A DNA stretch of 64,000 nucleotides from Adiantum capillus-veneris (lineage: Eukaryota; Streptophyta; Polypodiopsida; Polypodiales; Pteridaceae): assembly GCA_014529385.2 (NCBI GenBank), contig CM043942.1, forward strand, positions 28,883,469 through 28,947,468, given 5' to 3'. The position numbers were made by a program, and so were the translations under genes. The notes under the pieces are model-generated. The model searched no databases, was not told the DNA's origin, and was given only the letters and a program-made list of their open reading frames with translations. Position 1 is the first letter of the stretch. The number at the start of each line of letters is the position of its first letter. This document shows positions 1 to 12,070 of this stretch, piece by piece.

Positions 1-388
1 GATAACAAACTTCTATGTGTTTTGACTTGGAGTGAAACACGAGGTTCTTTGCTAGCGCAATTGCACTTTAACTATCATAATGTAACATTGAAGTCTAAAT
101 AGTGCCAAGATCTCCCACTAGGCGAGCTAACCACACGGCTTCCTTGCTAGCATCAGAAATTGTCACATACTTTGTCTCCGTGGTGGAAGATTATGTACAA
201 TTTTAGATACATGATCTCCATGATACATCTGTTCCCACAAACAAAAAAGCATAGCCAGACGTGGATCTCCGATTATCTACACAACCCCCATAATCCGCAT
301 CCGTGGGACCCACAATGGATGCATCACTATTCCCAAAGTGTATGCAATTTTCTACCATACCTTTCAGATATCTCAAGATATGCTTCAT
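1..388 (-). pseudogene. copia RNase H domain fragment
   Basis: Minus-strand translation gives the copia RNase H signature. A chain-elongation segment (ILRYLKGM) is followed by DADYGGCVDNRRSTSGYAF, where the family normally has a DADWAG..D.RRSTSGY-type motif. Near 100-180 there is ISDASKEAVWLARLVGDLG, the usual 3' part of this domain. Stop codons and a frame change near 200 break it. In an active element this domain degrades the RNA strand during reverse transcription. Confidence 0.8.
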
Positions 389-532
389 TGCTTCTCAGTG
401 CTTTTTGCAAGGATTTTCCATAAATCTGCTAGCCATCCTTGCTAAGTTTTTCATATGCCTGCATTGGGGTACTCAATGTAGCCTTACCCCCTACATATTA
501 AAATGTTTCAAGACCTTGCGGATATATGTTTC

Positions 533-1204
533 CTAAGATAAGTCCAGTATTCCACGTTTCCTATCCCTCTTGATACTCATACCAAAAAAGTGACTTGTAT
601 CTTCCAAATCCTTCATAGAAAATTGTGTGCTAAGTGACTTCTTCAAGGTGGATATCTTGTCTTTAGACTTCCCAGTAATGAGCATATCATTGACATAAAG
701 TATCAGGATGATAAGTGAACCATCGTTCAACTTTTGGGTATACAAGTAGCGATCTTCCTAGCTCCTTTCATACCTTTGGGACTGTATGTACTTGTCAAAA
801 TTCATACACCACTGCCTTGAGACTTGTTTTAGGCCATATAATGCCTTATGTAATCTACACACCAGTTTTGACCTCGTAGGCTTTTGAAGTTTGACTTCAA
901 AACCTTTTGGCTATTTCATGTAGACATCTTCATCAAGATCTCCAAGAACGAAAGTCGTCTTCATGACTATCTGGACAAGTTACATGTCCTCAGTGGCAAC
1001 TAGTCCAAGCACAAGACACAATGTAGTCATCTTGACCATTGGAGAAAAAATCTCATTGAAATCCACACCTTTCTTTTTCTTGAAACCCTTAGCCATTAAA
1101 AATGCATATGTGTGACTTGGGGTCCAACTTCTTTCTAAGCTCTTTAGGTATATGCAAGAATGCCTCACATCCAAACAGACGTTGGGCTTCTTGCTTGTCC
1201 ACAT
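533..1204 (-). pseudogene. copia reverse transcriptase fragments
   Basis: Two minus-strand pieces belong to the copia RT. The first, near 980-1120, has GVDFNEIFSPMVKMTT, matching the conserved 'GxDYxETFSPVxKxTT' start. The second, at 533-745, has LYVNDMLITG, where the catalytic YVDD has become YVND, followed by a segment resembling FSMKDLG..HFLGM. Loss of a catalytic aspartate plus frameshifts shows that it is inactive. Confidence 0.8.
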
Positions 1205-1214
1205 CTTCTACAAA

Positions 1215-1700
1215 ATATTGTAGTTCAACAGTGTACTAGGCGAACTATTGATTATATGCACCGTTGTCATAATAGCCTCTCCCAAAACTCTTGAGGTAAA
1301 TTTACCATAGATAGCATGAAAGTGACCCTCTCTTTAATAAATTATAGTCATTAGCTCAACAAGTACATTCTGCATAGATGTGTATGGCATAGTAAATTGT
1401 CACCGAATTCCTTGTTTGCTTCAGAAATTCTTAAACTTAGTGGAGATGTACTCTTCCCCATTGTCAATGTGCAAAGCCTTCAAATTCTTGCCTGATTGGT
1501 TCTTAACCATAACTAGGAACTTATGGAAGACACTAAAAACTTTGTCTTTCCTCTTTAAGGAGTAGACCCACACCTTTTGAGTAGAGTCATCTATGAAAGT
1601 CAAGAAATATAATGCCCCCCTAGATACTTATGCGGCATAGGCTCGCATAGATTGCTATGCGTTAAATCTAGAAGATTCTCTAAATTTTTATCCAATGGAA
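1215..1700 (-). pseudogene. copia integrase core fragment
   Basis: The minus-strand stretch 1421-1603 reads FIDDSTQKVWVYSLKRKDKV, then FK-F-V--QSGK-LKALHIDNG. This matches the copia integrase core (FIDD.SR..WVY.LK.K..VF..F..F....E...G..IK.LR.DNG). The acidic residues are visible, but the frame is closed on both sides. Its neighbours on the minus strand are the GAG-pre-integrase upstream and RT downstream. Confidence 0.8.
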
Positions 1701-1788
1701 AAATGGTAAGCCTAGTCTATTTCTTGTATATGCAATGCTCACATGAACTAAAATCGGAATAGTTTAGCACAAGGATATAGCCAAAACG

Positions 1789-2370
1789 CTATAATTGCTT
1801 CGTTCCCTTCTCACTCATATGACCAAGCCAGCTATGCCACAACTCAGTAGAAGGCACTTTGATTAAGATAGATTTCTCTTTCACAAGAGACATACAAAGA
1901 ATATAATGAGCCAAACTTTTGACCTTTGAGCATGACCAAGTTACCTTTTTTGATAATCCAGGAACCATCGCCAAACAGTGTAGTGTATCCAAGATCATCA
2001 AGTTGTCCTGCTAAAACCAAGCTCTTAGTTAGCTTTGGCACATGTTGAATACCTTGTAGTATGCCACAACTCAGTAGAAGGCACTTTGATTAAGATAGAT
2101 TTCTCTTTCACAAGAGACATACAAAGAATATAATGAGCCAAACTTTTGACCTTTGAGCATGACCAAGTTACCTTTTTTGATAATCCAGGAACCATCGCCA
2201 AACAATGTAGTGTATCCAAGATCATCAAGTTGTCCTGCTAAAACCAAGCTCTTAGTTAGCTTTGGCACATGTTGAATACCTTGTAGTATGAACTCAATAC
2301 CATTGTGCATGTAATGGAAATGGACTATGAACTTTGAGGATAACGAAATTAAGATAATTAGAGTGAGCAT
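1789..2370 (-). pseudogene. copia gag / GAG-pre-integrase region
   Basis: Minus-strand frames contain LWHSWLGHMSEKG, a GAG-pre-integrase motif (LWH.RLGH.s..G), and a preceding protease-proximal segment with GIQHVPKLTKSLVLAGQLDD. This is typical of the plant copia region between protease and integrase. The coding stretch is disrupted by the internal duplication at 1834-2287, which repeats the same segment out of context. Confidence 0.75.
1834..2287. repeat. 227-bp tandem duplication inside copia
   Basis: The segment 1834-2060 is repeated directly at 2061-2287. I see a single clear mismatch (CAAACAGTG versus CAAACAATG), so the duplication is young compared with the decay of the element around it. 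Confidence 0.9.
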
Positions 2371-2409
2371 TTTTGTGAGATTACTTTGAGAACATAGAGG
2401 GTGAACTTA

Positions 2410-3865
2410 ATTGATGGTAGCAACATAAACATAGTACTTAATTAACTTGGCATAAACAATAATTTAGCAAGAGAGAGTATTAGAGAAAATGACAATAGTC
2501 AAGGCCCCAATTTACTTGGAGCCGGTCCCCCCCTCCAAAAGGCATTTGTATTATAGATTCTTCGATCAAGAGAGACTTGGTACATTACGGTCTTTGTGTT
2601 CCTTGTGACTTAGGTGATGCGATGAAGATGGAAAGCTTCATGCATCATGAGCATAGCATAAACTTTGCAAAAATCATTAAGTATCCCAAGCCTCAGTCCC
2701 AAGGCCTCAAACACCTTCGAAGGTGGAGAGAGCTAGCGGGGAATGAGGGTAGGGAAGAGGAAGAAGAATCGTTCATAGGAGAAAGAAATAGTTCCTCACT
2801 TATCATCACTCTTCTTGTTAGCATAGCATAATAGCATAGTAATGAAGATGAAGAAGATGACAAGCTTAAGCATTGAAGCATGGCTCTTGGTTGGATTTGC
2901 ATTCCATAGCCAAGAGTGTTGGTATAGGCTCTCAACTTCTCCACAAGCTTGGAGAAGGAGATGGAGCTCTTGCACTTTGCACTTCACACAATGAGAGAGA
3001 GAGTGTGTGTGGGAGAGTATACCCCCTTTCATCCTTGTCTACCCCTCTCTCTCTATCTATCTATTTTGTATTATTTAATTATACCATTTGGACATGTGTC
3101 CTCTTTTTCCTCTTTGAGAGAAAGAACTTAACTATTTATTTTTATGCATCTAAATTCTCATTGGACCCCTTTAAATCTATCCAATAGCATTCAAGCACAT
3201 CATGAGGGCCAAATGGGGAGGATCTTGACATGTGTCTTTTATGCTTCTTAAGATATCATGTTTGAATGGAACACTTCAAGCATCTTAGTCATTTAAGCAT
3301 GAAAATTGTTTATGCCTCTTGAGAGATCATGCTTGAATTGAACACTTCAAGAACCTTAGTCACTTAAGCATGAGAAGCACCTCAAGCATGGGCAAGGTTC
3401 CCACAAACACCTTAAGCACATTAGTTAGCAAGCACGACAAGCACCTAGTGCTTGGGTAGGATTTCCACCTCAAGGTCAACCCTAGCTTGCCAAAGGTCAA
3501 AGAACTTTTTAACACTAACTTTTGGAGGTCTTTAATGAAGCTAACCCTAAGGTCTTCAAGATCCATTAGGTAGCATTGCTCTTTAACAGACCATCTCTCA
3601 TTTGAACCCTTTTAACCTTGTCCGCGTGTTGAGACATATCCATAATGGTTGTTTTTGTTAATTATATTAGGGTAAGTGGGACTAGGATCTATTATCCATT
3701 TTGTTGAGCCCACTATGTGGGATATGGTGTACACCTCGGGAGCTTTGGTCTCAATAATAGAGTCTTTTTAGACTTGCCTACGGCTTTACCATTATTGAGC
3801 CATAAGAAGTCTGAAAGGAGCTATCCCTCGGCAACTTCGCTATGCTAGACTCACTCCACTACTCT
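2410..3865. repeat. LTR-like sequence beside gypsy gag
   Basis: Non-coding sequence that shares words in the same order with 7370-7875 plus 18339-18720: GGAGCCGGTCC, a CACCTTCGAAG...AGAGCTAGCGGGG block, GGCTCTTGGTTGGATTTGCAT, ACATGTGTCC and CTCATTGGACCCCTT. The right half (3200-3865) diverges. A weak primer-site-like stretch precedes the gag at 3994. The boundaries are approximate and the sense orientation is not settled. Confidence 0.5.
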
Positions 3866-3993
3866 CTATAATTAACCAATTCGATCTGTGGGTGTAGATA
3901 CTTAAGTGCCTATTTTCAAAGGCTAAGAGGAGTAGCAACTAAGGTTTTGAATTGCCAAAGCATACACTAAGTAAATACATAAGTTTAATTAAC

Positions 3994-4536
3994 ATGGTTG
4001 ACAATAACCAAGAGAGTAGAATGAACATTGATAACTTTGATTTTGCACATGAAGGCGTTGATGTCCCCATGTTTGTTAATTATCTTGTTACTAGATTGTA
4101 ACAAGCTATGAGCAACCCCACTTTGCAAGCTGAAGTTACTCAACAACTTCGTGCTTATGGGATTTCCTTTCCTCTCCAAGAGGAGAGAGAGTTTAGGAGG
4201 CCTCTTGATGAGACCCCCAAAAGAAGACTCTCTCCCATACGAGAGGAGGAATCCAAAGATCAAGAAAGCAACGAATCCCTAAATTCCTCCGAAGATGTGG
4301 CTCCACGAAGAAGGCGGACTAAACGATTGCCAACTCCTCCCAAGAGGAAATGGTTAACCCATAGTCCTTCTCCTCGTCATTGCAAAAGGGAAGAGAGGAA
4401 ACCAAGGAAGAAAAGGGCAAGAAATAGGTCACCCTCTTCTCCTTCTTCTTCACCTTACTCCTCTACCAATGAAAGCTATGGTTGTGCTAGCAACCTTTCA
4501 CCAGTCAGATCAAAGGGGACCACTGAGACTATGTGA
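3994..4536 (+). pseudogene. Ty3/gypsy gag N-terminal fragment, with in-frame stop
   Basis: Starts with ATG at 3994 and is clearly homologous to the minus-strand gag at 24568. Shared features are NIDNFDFAHE, FVNYLVTRL, a QAMSNP-type block, PKRRLSPIREEE and a basic, serine-rich tail (RRRRTK, PSSPSSSPYSS). An in-frame TAA near 4098 interrupts the N-terminal part; the frame then stays open from 4108 to 4536. Everything downstream of gag is absent, so this is a truncated copy of the chromovirus family in the opposite orientation. Confidence 0.75.
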
Positions 4537-4539
4537 TAG

Positions 4540-7369
4540 CACCCCTGCCTATTAGAATGTAATAGATTATATTGTAATAGGTGTTTAGAACTAGAACTAA
4601 GGTCTGAGAGAGAAAGACAAGTCAATCTCTCTTTTGCGTTTATTGTGTGAGTAGTAGTTCTAAATAGATACATACACGCAAACGAACACTACCTGTTCAC
4701 AAACCAATAATTCTACGCAAATACAATAGATTTGTACAATAATTTATTTGTAGTTGAGAATAAATTTTGTACAAGGTAATGAAGATAACAAAGTACAACA
4801 TGGGAGAAAGTAATCCCAAGTTCTTGGGTGATGCTGCTTCAAAGGTAAGAGATACGCCACAAGTCATCACCCACATAGAACATAATGTTTTTATCAAAGA
4901 AGGTAGCCCTCACCTGCACCCATAGCCACAAGAAAACAATTCATTAGCATGTGACTGTACACAGGTGATGCTGTGCATCCCAGTTGTTATGCATGTCGCA
5001 ATGAAAAAACAAACAATTCTCTGCATGTATTTTGTTTTTGTTTAAAACAAAATAAGAGTCCTTGGTTTTCAGCCAATCTATCTCGGAGAGTGAGATACCC
5101 ACAAAGCTAGTATATATCAAGTTAATTCCAAATTTCTTTTATAAAATTTTTTCGATGCCTAACCTTAGTTTCAAGAGCTTTAAAGAGATTATAAAAAACA
5201 CTAAGTTTTTTTTAAAAAAATTCTCAAACTCATTCTTTAGCCAGATCGAAGAGATTTTTACCCCATAGGAGCAAGCACAAGTTAGCTCGAGACATATAAT
5301 CCTACACTAGATATCAGATTTTTAATGGCTAAAACACCTCTTGAAGAGATAAAGGACAGCCTGATTATGTGTGAACGGAGTTAGAGTTTGATTTATTTCA
5401 TTTACAAAGCCTAAAAGGCCTCTGTAGTATATTAGCAAAAGCCAAACAAACACACATTAGAACGACACAGTAAGGTACAGGACCAGCAGACCAACCAAAG
5501 GAGTCTGAAACATATGTTTGGATTTTTTCAAACTATACCACTACTAGAATTAAGAACCAATTTAATCATTTCAAATGCCATTATTATTAACATTTGATTC
5601 TTCCTATGTCATAGCTGACATAATCTTTCATAAAGCCAGTAACAAATTCTTGTTTTTATCCTTGCTAACCGAGTACATATTAAAATCAATCCCATTAGCT
5701 GTTTACCCAATATTAAACAAAAACTGCAAATTTGTTCTTCTCATTATGAAAAAAAGAGCGGACAAATTAGAAAGTATGTTTTTAAAGTGCATGCCAAAGT
5801 GCCATTCTTTGAAACATAACCTGCACAGCTGGGCAGGTCATAGCATCAAGAGAGAAAAGGCCCAAACAGTAAAAGCCAGAGATATAGTAAAAAACCCAGA
5901 GATTAGCCAAAGTATTTTCCCAAAGTCATCCTCTCACTTTTCAGAGAGTAGCCATAATACCATTACCCCATGTTAAATGTCTAATATGTTCTGATAATAT
6001 CACAACAAGACCAACCAGGAAGGTCTAATCCCCAGGAAAAAGGTAGTCAGCCAAAACCAGAACAAAAGAGGCCACAGACCATCACAGGCTTAGTCAAAGA
6101 CCATCTCTCACACTTGAGAGTACCAAATCTACCATCAACCCTTTATAGATATCTACACACTAGCTGGAGACAATCATTTTTATATTCTTCTTCACAGCAT
6201 CATGCGGGTATGCAATCATCCTCCTATGCACTAATATCATGAGAGCAAATAAGGGTAAGTTTTAAAGGAGCAAGGCTTAGATTATTCTAAATCCGGTGAC
6301 CCAAACCATAACAGGCAAGATGTATCCAGTACCCATATGTCAGCTATATATACAAACTGCAAGTGGTGATCAAGCGGGTAAGTGATGTAAGAAGGCAAAA
6401 GTATTCAAGCTTAACAACATAAAAAACACTACATTATTCGGGTATGTGATGCTCAACATCCTCTACGAATCTTTTCAATTATTGGCAGCACCTCAGTACC
6501 AGAAGTTATATGACAGTGAATATTCTTTATTTTTTAGAGACCTGGTAGCACCTCAGTAACCACAGTTTATACAATGGTGAATTTTCTCAATTTCTTAAGA
6601 GATTTCAGCGAAAAGAACTTCCCCGAATTAGAGCATCATATTAATACAAAATCTGTCCAATTAGCCAAAGTTTAAACAAACAAAGATTACTATTTACTCA
6701 ATTTAAGCACATTCATTTTAGCCAAACCAGTCTAGCCCAATTTTCTTAAAGGCTACATGAGTGTTGAACAGATAAATAACCTGTAGACTTGGAGAGGATG
6801 ACGACCCCACCATAATTTTCTCAATACTTTTAGGCATGTTGAAGTCACAACAACTTACAAGTTTTGACACACAAGCTGTAATCACAGAACAAAGATGCTA
6901 AGTGAGTATAGTACTCACCTGATTTAAATCAGTGAAGGTTTTATAGATGGTGATGCCCCACCGTAGTAGAAGGGACCTGGAATTTGCCAGGAATTCCCGT
7001 AATCGAGGTCGCCCTTAAAGACCCTGTTTCCTGGGATAGCTTTTAGCACAAGATCCGTTCGAGAATAGCAAGTGTCGTTATAAGCGCTGCAACCACGCAT
7101 ATATGAACTCACTATATGCATGCAGAGGGTAGCATGCGACCAGGCCGATGAAAGAGAAGTATTGGAGAAGGTTACTAAGAATACATGCAATACAAGTGTT
7201 CAAGAGGTAAGGCATTTTTAGGGTATTTAGAGGCTAAAAATAATGACAAGCTTTGAACAACTTAAAAAGAGGCTACCAAGAAAATCCTTTATGAGCATCA
7301 ATATTTTTGTAGCAGTAGCTAGTTTGAAATTTCCATACTACTTTATCTATGTAACATTTAATGGCCTAG
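4540..7369. other. Unassigned AT-rich stretch with exon-like scraps
   Basis: No convincing gene. 4540-4700 looks like the end of a retroelement LTR. On the minus strand two short open stretches have good splice-like borders: 4849-4913, which has an acceptor, 24 codons and a stop; and about 6930-7090, with a TGCAG acceptor and a CAG|GTGAGT donor. The peptide in the second includes GNRVFKGDLDYGNSWQIPGP. I do not recognise either. The 133-codon frame at 5575-5976 has no recognisable composition or motif. Two similar 40-bp words occur near 6490 and 6560. Confidence 0.3.
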
Positions 7370-7875
7370 TAACTTGTGTGTAGCGGAAAATAGCATGAAC
7401 ATAGTGAGCATTTCATTAGAATAGATTCCTAATGAGATCAACTAGAGTGCTTGGGTGGAGAGAGCAATAAAGAGCATAACACCTAGTTAGATAGCATGAA
7501 CAATACTTCAAAAGAGAGAGAAATTAATCAATTGACAACAATTGAGGACCAAATTTGCATGGAGCCGGTCCCTCCTCCGAAAGGCTTTGTATTATGGTTT
7601 CTCCCATCAAGAGAGACATTTTACAATACAATTTCTTGTGTTCCTTCAATACTAGTTAGTGCAATGAAGATGGAAACTTCATGCACTACGCAAAACACTT
7701 ATCAAACACAACATCAATTCCCTCACGGTCTCAGACCCAAGACCTCACACACCTTCGAAGATGGTAAGAGCTAGCGGGGTATGAGAGTAGATTGAGAGGA
7801 AGAGGGAGTATTCTTACGAGAAAGATGTACATCTCCTCACATAATCACTTATATTAGCATAGCTTAGCTTAGTAA
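7370..7875. repeat. LTR-like sequence, left part (split by insertion)
   Basis: Matches the LTR-like sequence at 2410-3130 in the same orientation (GGAGCCGGTCC, CACCTTCGAAG, AGAGCTAGCGGGG). It is interrupted after position 7875, where the retrotransposon at 7876-18333 has inserted, and resumes at 18339. The left boundary is approximate. Confidence 0.6.
7871..7875. repeat. Target site duplication AGTAA (left)
   Basis: AGTAA directly precedes the TG that opens the 5' LTR at 7876. It is repeated directly after the CA that closes the 3' LTR, at 18334-18338. A 5-bp duplication is what gypsy/copia integrases produce. Confidence 0.92.
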
Positions 7876-8175
7876 TGTAAGGTCCCTCCCTAAACCCTAG
7901 AGCCATTCAGAAAATTTTCGGCCTAGAAAATAATTTAGAAAAAGTAAGATCGACAAAGAAGTTATACGGACAACGAGACTTTACTCCAGAATGAAAAGAC
8001 AAGGATATTTTAGATAAGAAATTACGTCATCCCTATATTTTTCCTTGAAGATTAAGATTATTTTATACTTCTTTGTCAAAAAGCCGCGTGGGAATTGATC
8101 TAGATCGAGAACTAGGAGAAAAAAGGGACTAACTTAATTCAAAGGTAAAGTTAAGAGATAAGAACTAAGAAGAAA

Positions 8176-8326
8176 ATTGGGGTCCAATAGCATTTGAGAA
8201 GAGAAATGGGGTCCAATAGCATTTGAGAAGAGAATTTGGGGTCCAATAGCATTTGAAAAGAGAATTTGGGATCCAATAGGAATTGAGAAGAGAATTGAGG
8301 TCCGATAAGAATTGAAAAGAGAATTC
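8176..8326. repeat. ~31-bp tandem repeat in 5' LTR, five units
   Basis: Units read roughly GGGGTCCAATAGCATTTGAG plus AAGAGAATT. Five units are present here and three in the 3' LTR at about 15053-15140, just upstream of the TATA box. Confidence 0.85.
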
Positions 8327-8338
8327 CACCCACCATTT

Positions 8339-8346
8339 CCTATATA
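8339..8346 (+). promoter_or_regulatory. Candidate TATA box of the 5' LTR
   Basis: TATATAAG lies in a GC-poor context about 30 bp upstream of a pyrimidine-rich stretch. The same word occurs at the matching place of the 3' LTR, near 15160. This is the expected position of the U3/R boundary promoter. Confidence 0.55.
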
Positions 8347-8705
8347 AGCACTCCCTCTCCTTTGTATTTAGACACACATATTGCTAAGCTACTTGCATAC
8401 TTGCCATGCTCAAAACTATGCTTAAGTAACACAAGTTTTCCATTAAACTTTGCTCTTGCTCTCTCCCTCTCTTAAAGGCCAAACCCTCAACTCTCTTCCT
8501 CTCTTGAAGGCCAAACCCTTGAGGGTTTTGTGAAGAAGCTCCTCTCTCCTTCCTCTTCACCATAAATCCCTTTCCTTCCTCCTTGAGCCTCACATCTCTT
8601 CAAGAAGGACTTCAACCCCACTTCCCTCTTGCTTAGAGGAGGTAATCTTCATTTCTAGTAAGATTATTAATCCATGTGTTTTAATACTAGGAAGGTTTAT
8701 GTGCA

Positions 8706-9372
8706 TTTTTAGGTTTTAAGCTTTAATGGAAACCTTGCAATTAGGGTTAAGTGATAAGAGTATCTACGCATCATAAAGTCAAGCTTCAAGGGTAGATTTG
8801 CCCTCGTAAGCTAAGCTTTAATGGTAACTTTGCACTTAGATGTAAGCTTTAGTGACTACCTTGTATTTTTAGGTTTTAAAGCTTTAATGGAAACCTTGAA
8901 ATTAGGGTCAAGTGATAAGAGTATCTATGCATCATAAAGATAAGCTTCAAAGGTAGATTTACTCTCGTAAGCTAAGCTTTAATGGTAACTTTGCACTTAG
9001 GTGTAAGCTTTAGTGATTACCTTGCATTTTAGGTTTAAGCTTTAATGGAAACCTCGTCATTAGGGTTAAGTAATAAGAGTATCTATGCATCCTAAAGTTA
9101 AGCTTCAAAGGTAGATTTGTACTCATAAGCTAAGCTTTAATGGTAACTTTGCACTTAGGTGTAAGCTTTAGTGACTACCTTGTATTTTTAGGTTTTAATG
9201 CTTTAATAAAAACCTTGCAATTAGGGTCAAGTGATAAGAGTATCTATGCATCATAAAGATAAGTTTCAAGGGTAGATTTTCACTCTTAAGCTAAGCAGTA
9301 ATGGTAACTTTGCACTTAAGTGTAAGCTTTAGTGACTACCTTGTATTTTAGGTTTAAACTTTAATGGAAAGC
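8706..9372. repeat. ~160-bp tandem repeat in 5' LTR, four units
   Basis: Each unit carries AAGCTTTAATGGAAACCT, then ATTAGGGT(T/C)AAGTGATAAG, then GGTAACTTTGCACTTAG. Four units are present here and six in the 3' LTR (about 15525-16505). Confidence 0.88.
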
Positions 9373-11200
9373 TCGACAACTCATAAATTATAGGACGACC
9401 TTCTAGCTTCCTAAAAATCGAAAGTTAGGCACCATAAGAAAAGAGTACTTGTCTAAACTCGATAGAAGTAGTTCAAAATTTTGGTATTGAAGAGTAATTA
9501 TAAAGTTTCCAATTTCAAGTTTGTTTGCAAATACGGGATGGGGGAGATAAGGGATAACTTCGCGGAATTGATCTCCGTGTTGTTTGAACCAAAAACTCTA
9601 CAAGCTTCCATGGAGATGGCCCATGGATGGCAAAGGATTGCAAAAACTTGGGAATCGACAAAACGAGGATTGAACTTAAAAAGTTGGCATTTCCGAAGAG
9701 ACATTAACCATCAAATGCCTATGGCAAAAACTCGCTTGTATTTTCTAAATAAAATTGGCTGGTAGATATTTAATGAAAGTAGGAATTAAGGTTGATAAAT
9801 GAATGAACCTGGAAATTACCAACTAGGAGTTAAAAAGGAATCTCGAGAGATGATAGGGATAGTCCATTGCAAAACATAGATTTAACTAGGAGTTTTAAAG
9901 ATTGTCTGGAAATGACCCGGAACCAAGATGGATCTTCTTGGGGTCAATTTGATTGAAAGGCCAGCCCATTGAGAGGATTCTCTTGGGGAACTTGTCAGAG
10001 ATTGGCCCTTTTCGGCTAGGGTAGTGTAACCGGCAAGTTGTTATACCTAGGTCATTCATGCCCAAGGGATAAGGGATGAATGGGTTTGTTTTATTTTTGC
10101 TCGGCCGGGTGAAGTACCCGCGGTATCTTATTGGAAATCGGCCATAATCCGGGTATGGCCTGATGCCAATAGTTGGCTGAGAAGGTTATTCTCAAGGAGG
10201 ATGGTGTGAATTTAATTAAGGAAATTTGTTCGACTTGGTTGCTTAAAAAGGAAATGGAAAGGCTAGGAATATAGGGGCTATCCTGTGCATCTGTCACCAG
10301 ATGGTGCTATACCTCTCGAAATAAAATGCTTAGGAAGGAATGATTAAATTACTTGATGAGCCTTTCCCAAACACTTAAATCTGGGAATATTGTGAAGGTG
10401 TTGCCATTTTGATGGCTTGTAACCGATTATCTTTGCGTGAATGGGGAGGTAAGATGAATTGGTTGAAACTAAATGTGTTGCATGATTAGTTCGGAAACTA
10501 GTTACAAGCTAATTATCGCAGATAAAGGAAAGGAAATGAATTAAAAGTTTCTAAATAAATATCTGGTGAGAATAACCAAATGAATTTCCCTGAACGAGGG
10601 TATGCAACAGATTGCATGCTGCTTGTTGTTTGATGATGTCTGATAGAGTATTGTCTTCCTGATTTTGTAGTAGTTAAGTACTACCTCGAGAAGGGATTTT
10701 CATGAAATGGTTCGGTGGGTGGGTGGATCCGGAGGGTCAGATGGCCGGAAGTTGATTTAAAATTTTTATGTTAAACGCTAGGACTACGTGGGGTAAAAAT
10801 GGGTAATCAGAGACGAGCGAGACCAGGTAGGATTGCAAGATCCCTCTTCTTAGGGGAAAGTGATAACTGTCGTGCCTGCTTGTCAGGAAAAAGGGGTTAT
10901 CGCCATGAACCAAGGGAGAACAAGAAAGCAAGAACAGATCCTTAAGTTAAAGATCAAGAGAATCAAGACTAAGGACCACGATTTTGGGTGCGGAAAGCTG
11001 TCAAAGACAGATTGATTATGAGAAGCATTGAATGAAGGGATGTACCCCCTTGGGTTGGCATTTGAGATAGGTTGGAGTCTTGTCTGAGTGTCGGTCCCAA
11101 GTGGGAGGGATTCCTGCAGATAGATCTACGTCATTCCCTGGAACGGTCTGGAGGACTGAGGGAGGTGAGTAGGGTCGAGTCTGGGTATGGCCCTCACAAG

Positions 11201-11213
11201 TGGTATCAAAGCC
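11201..11213 (+). promoter_or_regulatory. Primer-binding site (initiator Met-tRNA type)
   Basis: TGGTATCAAAGCC starts two bases after the 5' LTR. The usual plant retroelement site is TGGTATCAGAGC, so this matches the 3' end of initiator Met-tRNA with one or two changes. Confidence 0.85.
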
Positions 11214-11333
11214 TAATTTTGAATCTTGGACCTTGGAATTTTGGATTAATGTATGAGGGGAAAAACAACTCAATATATTCTACACCCAAAATGAAGTCTT
11301 GATGTTCCAATAAATTATTCAAAAATTTTCAAG

Positions 11334-11540
11334 ATGGCTTGGGATCTGCCAGAAGAAATTCAGTGGATTATCTATGAGAGGATGGAAACTGCTATTCTAG
11401 AGCGAAGGCTCGCTATGTTGGAACATTTTACGAAGCTCATAAATGAGAGATTTATGAAGGTTGGAATTTATCAGGATTGGAAGACTACATGGAATGGCAA
11501 GGATGGGATTTTTGTTTACATCAATACAATGAAAAATTGA
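11334..11540 (+). pseudogene. Possible gag remnant
   Basis: A 68-codon frame beginning MAWDLPEEIQWIIYERMET sits where gag should start, about 120 bp after the primer site. It is amphipathic and charged but has no recognisable domain, and it ends early. Position is the only argument that it is gag-derived. Confidence 0.35.
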
Positions 11541-12070
11541 GTACTTATCCACTGAATTGAAGAAGTCTTGTTGAGCGCAAGAGTTTCGGATTTTCCAAGT
11601 TTTCTATTTTAAGACTTCATGAGAATTCAAGATTACTATAAATCTAATCTTCAGACAGAAGGATTTTTTTGATCAAGTGAAGAATTGGATTGCCAAATTG
11701 CAAGTCATAAGAAAGAATCTTAAGAGTGCAAGTGATGACCAAGTGCTTTTTTTAAAGATCGACCAAAAGAAATCCCTTAAAGATGGGAAAGTGCAAGAGA
11801 TAAGCTCACAAATTCTACGGAAGAAAGCAAACTTATGAGTTAGGCAAGGACTTTAAAGTGGGAATCTTTACCCAAGACTATTGTAGACGAAAGACCATTT
11901 GCAGAAATTAAAAGTACACAGTAAAGAGAAGTCATTAAAAACTCATTGGCAATTGAAGAAGAGAGACTGACATTTGAAGAAAAGGAAATACTGACAATAC
12001 TCAATTTTTTTCAAAAAGGGTATTTCTTCAATTAAAGCCAAAAAGGGATTACAAGGGAGGCAACAAGTAA

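Larger units (their letters stand above)
1..2380 (-). mobile_element. Ty1/copia retrotransposon, decayed internal region
   Basis: On the minus strand the domains run in copia order from right to left: GAG-pre-integrase, integrase, reverse transcriptase, RNase H. Every frame is broken by stops and indels, so this is a dead copy. RNase H similarity still runs into position 1, so the 3' end and 3' LTR lie outside the window. The right limit is approximate, where similarity gives way to the LTR-like sequence starting near 2.4 kb. The copia remnants at 44.7-46.9 and 62.0-63.2 kb look closely related. Confidence 0.85.
7876..11198 (+). repeat. 5' LTR (3323 bp)
   Basis: Begins TGTAAGGTCCCTCCC and ends CCCTCACA. 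It contains five copies of a ~31-bp unit near 8176-8326, a TATA-like TATATAAG near 8340, and four copies of a ~160-bp unit between about 8706 and 9372. Short frames such as 10737-10931 and 11016-11273 recur in the 3' LTR and are not genes. Confidence 0.93.

Noticed and set aside
5575-5976. 133-codon plus-strand frame
   Set aside because: No motif, no homology I recognise, composition like the AT-rich background.
8706-9372. Regularly spaced repeats that might suggest a CRISPR-like array
   Set aside because: Units are contiguous ~160-bp tandem repeats without unique spacers, inside an LTR of a plant retrotransposon.
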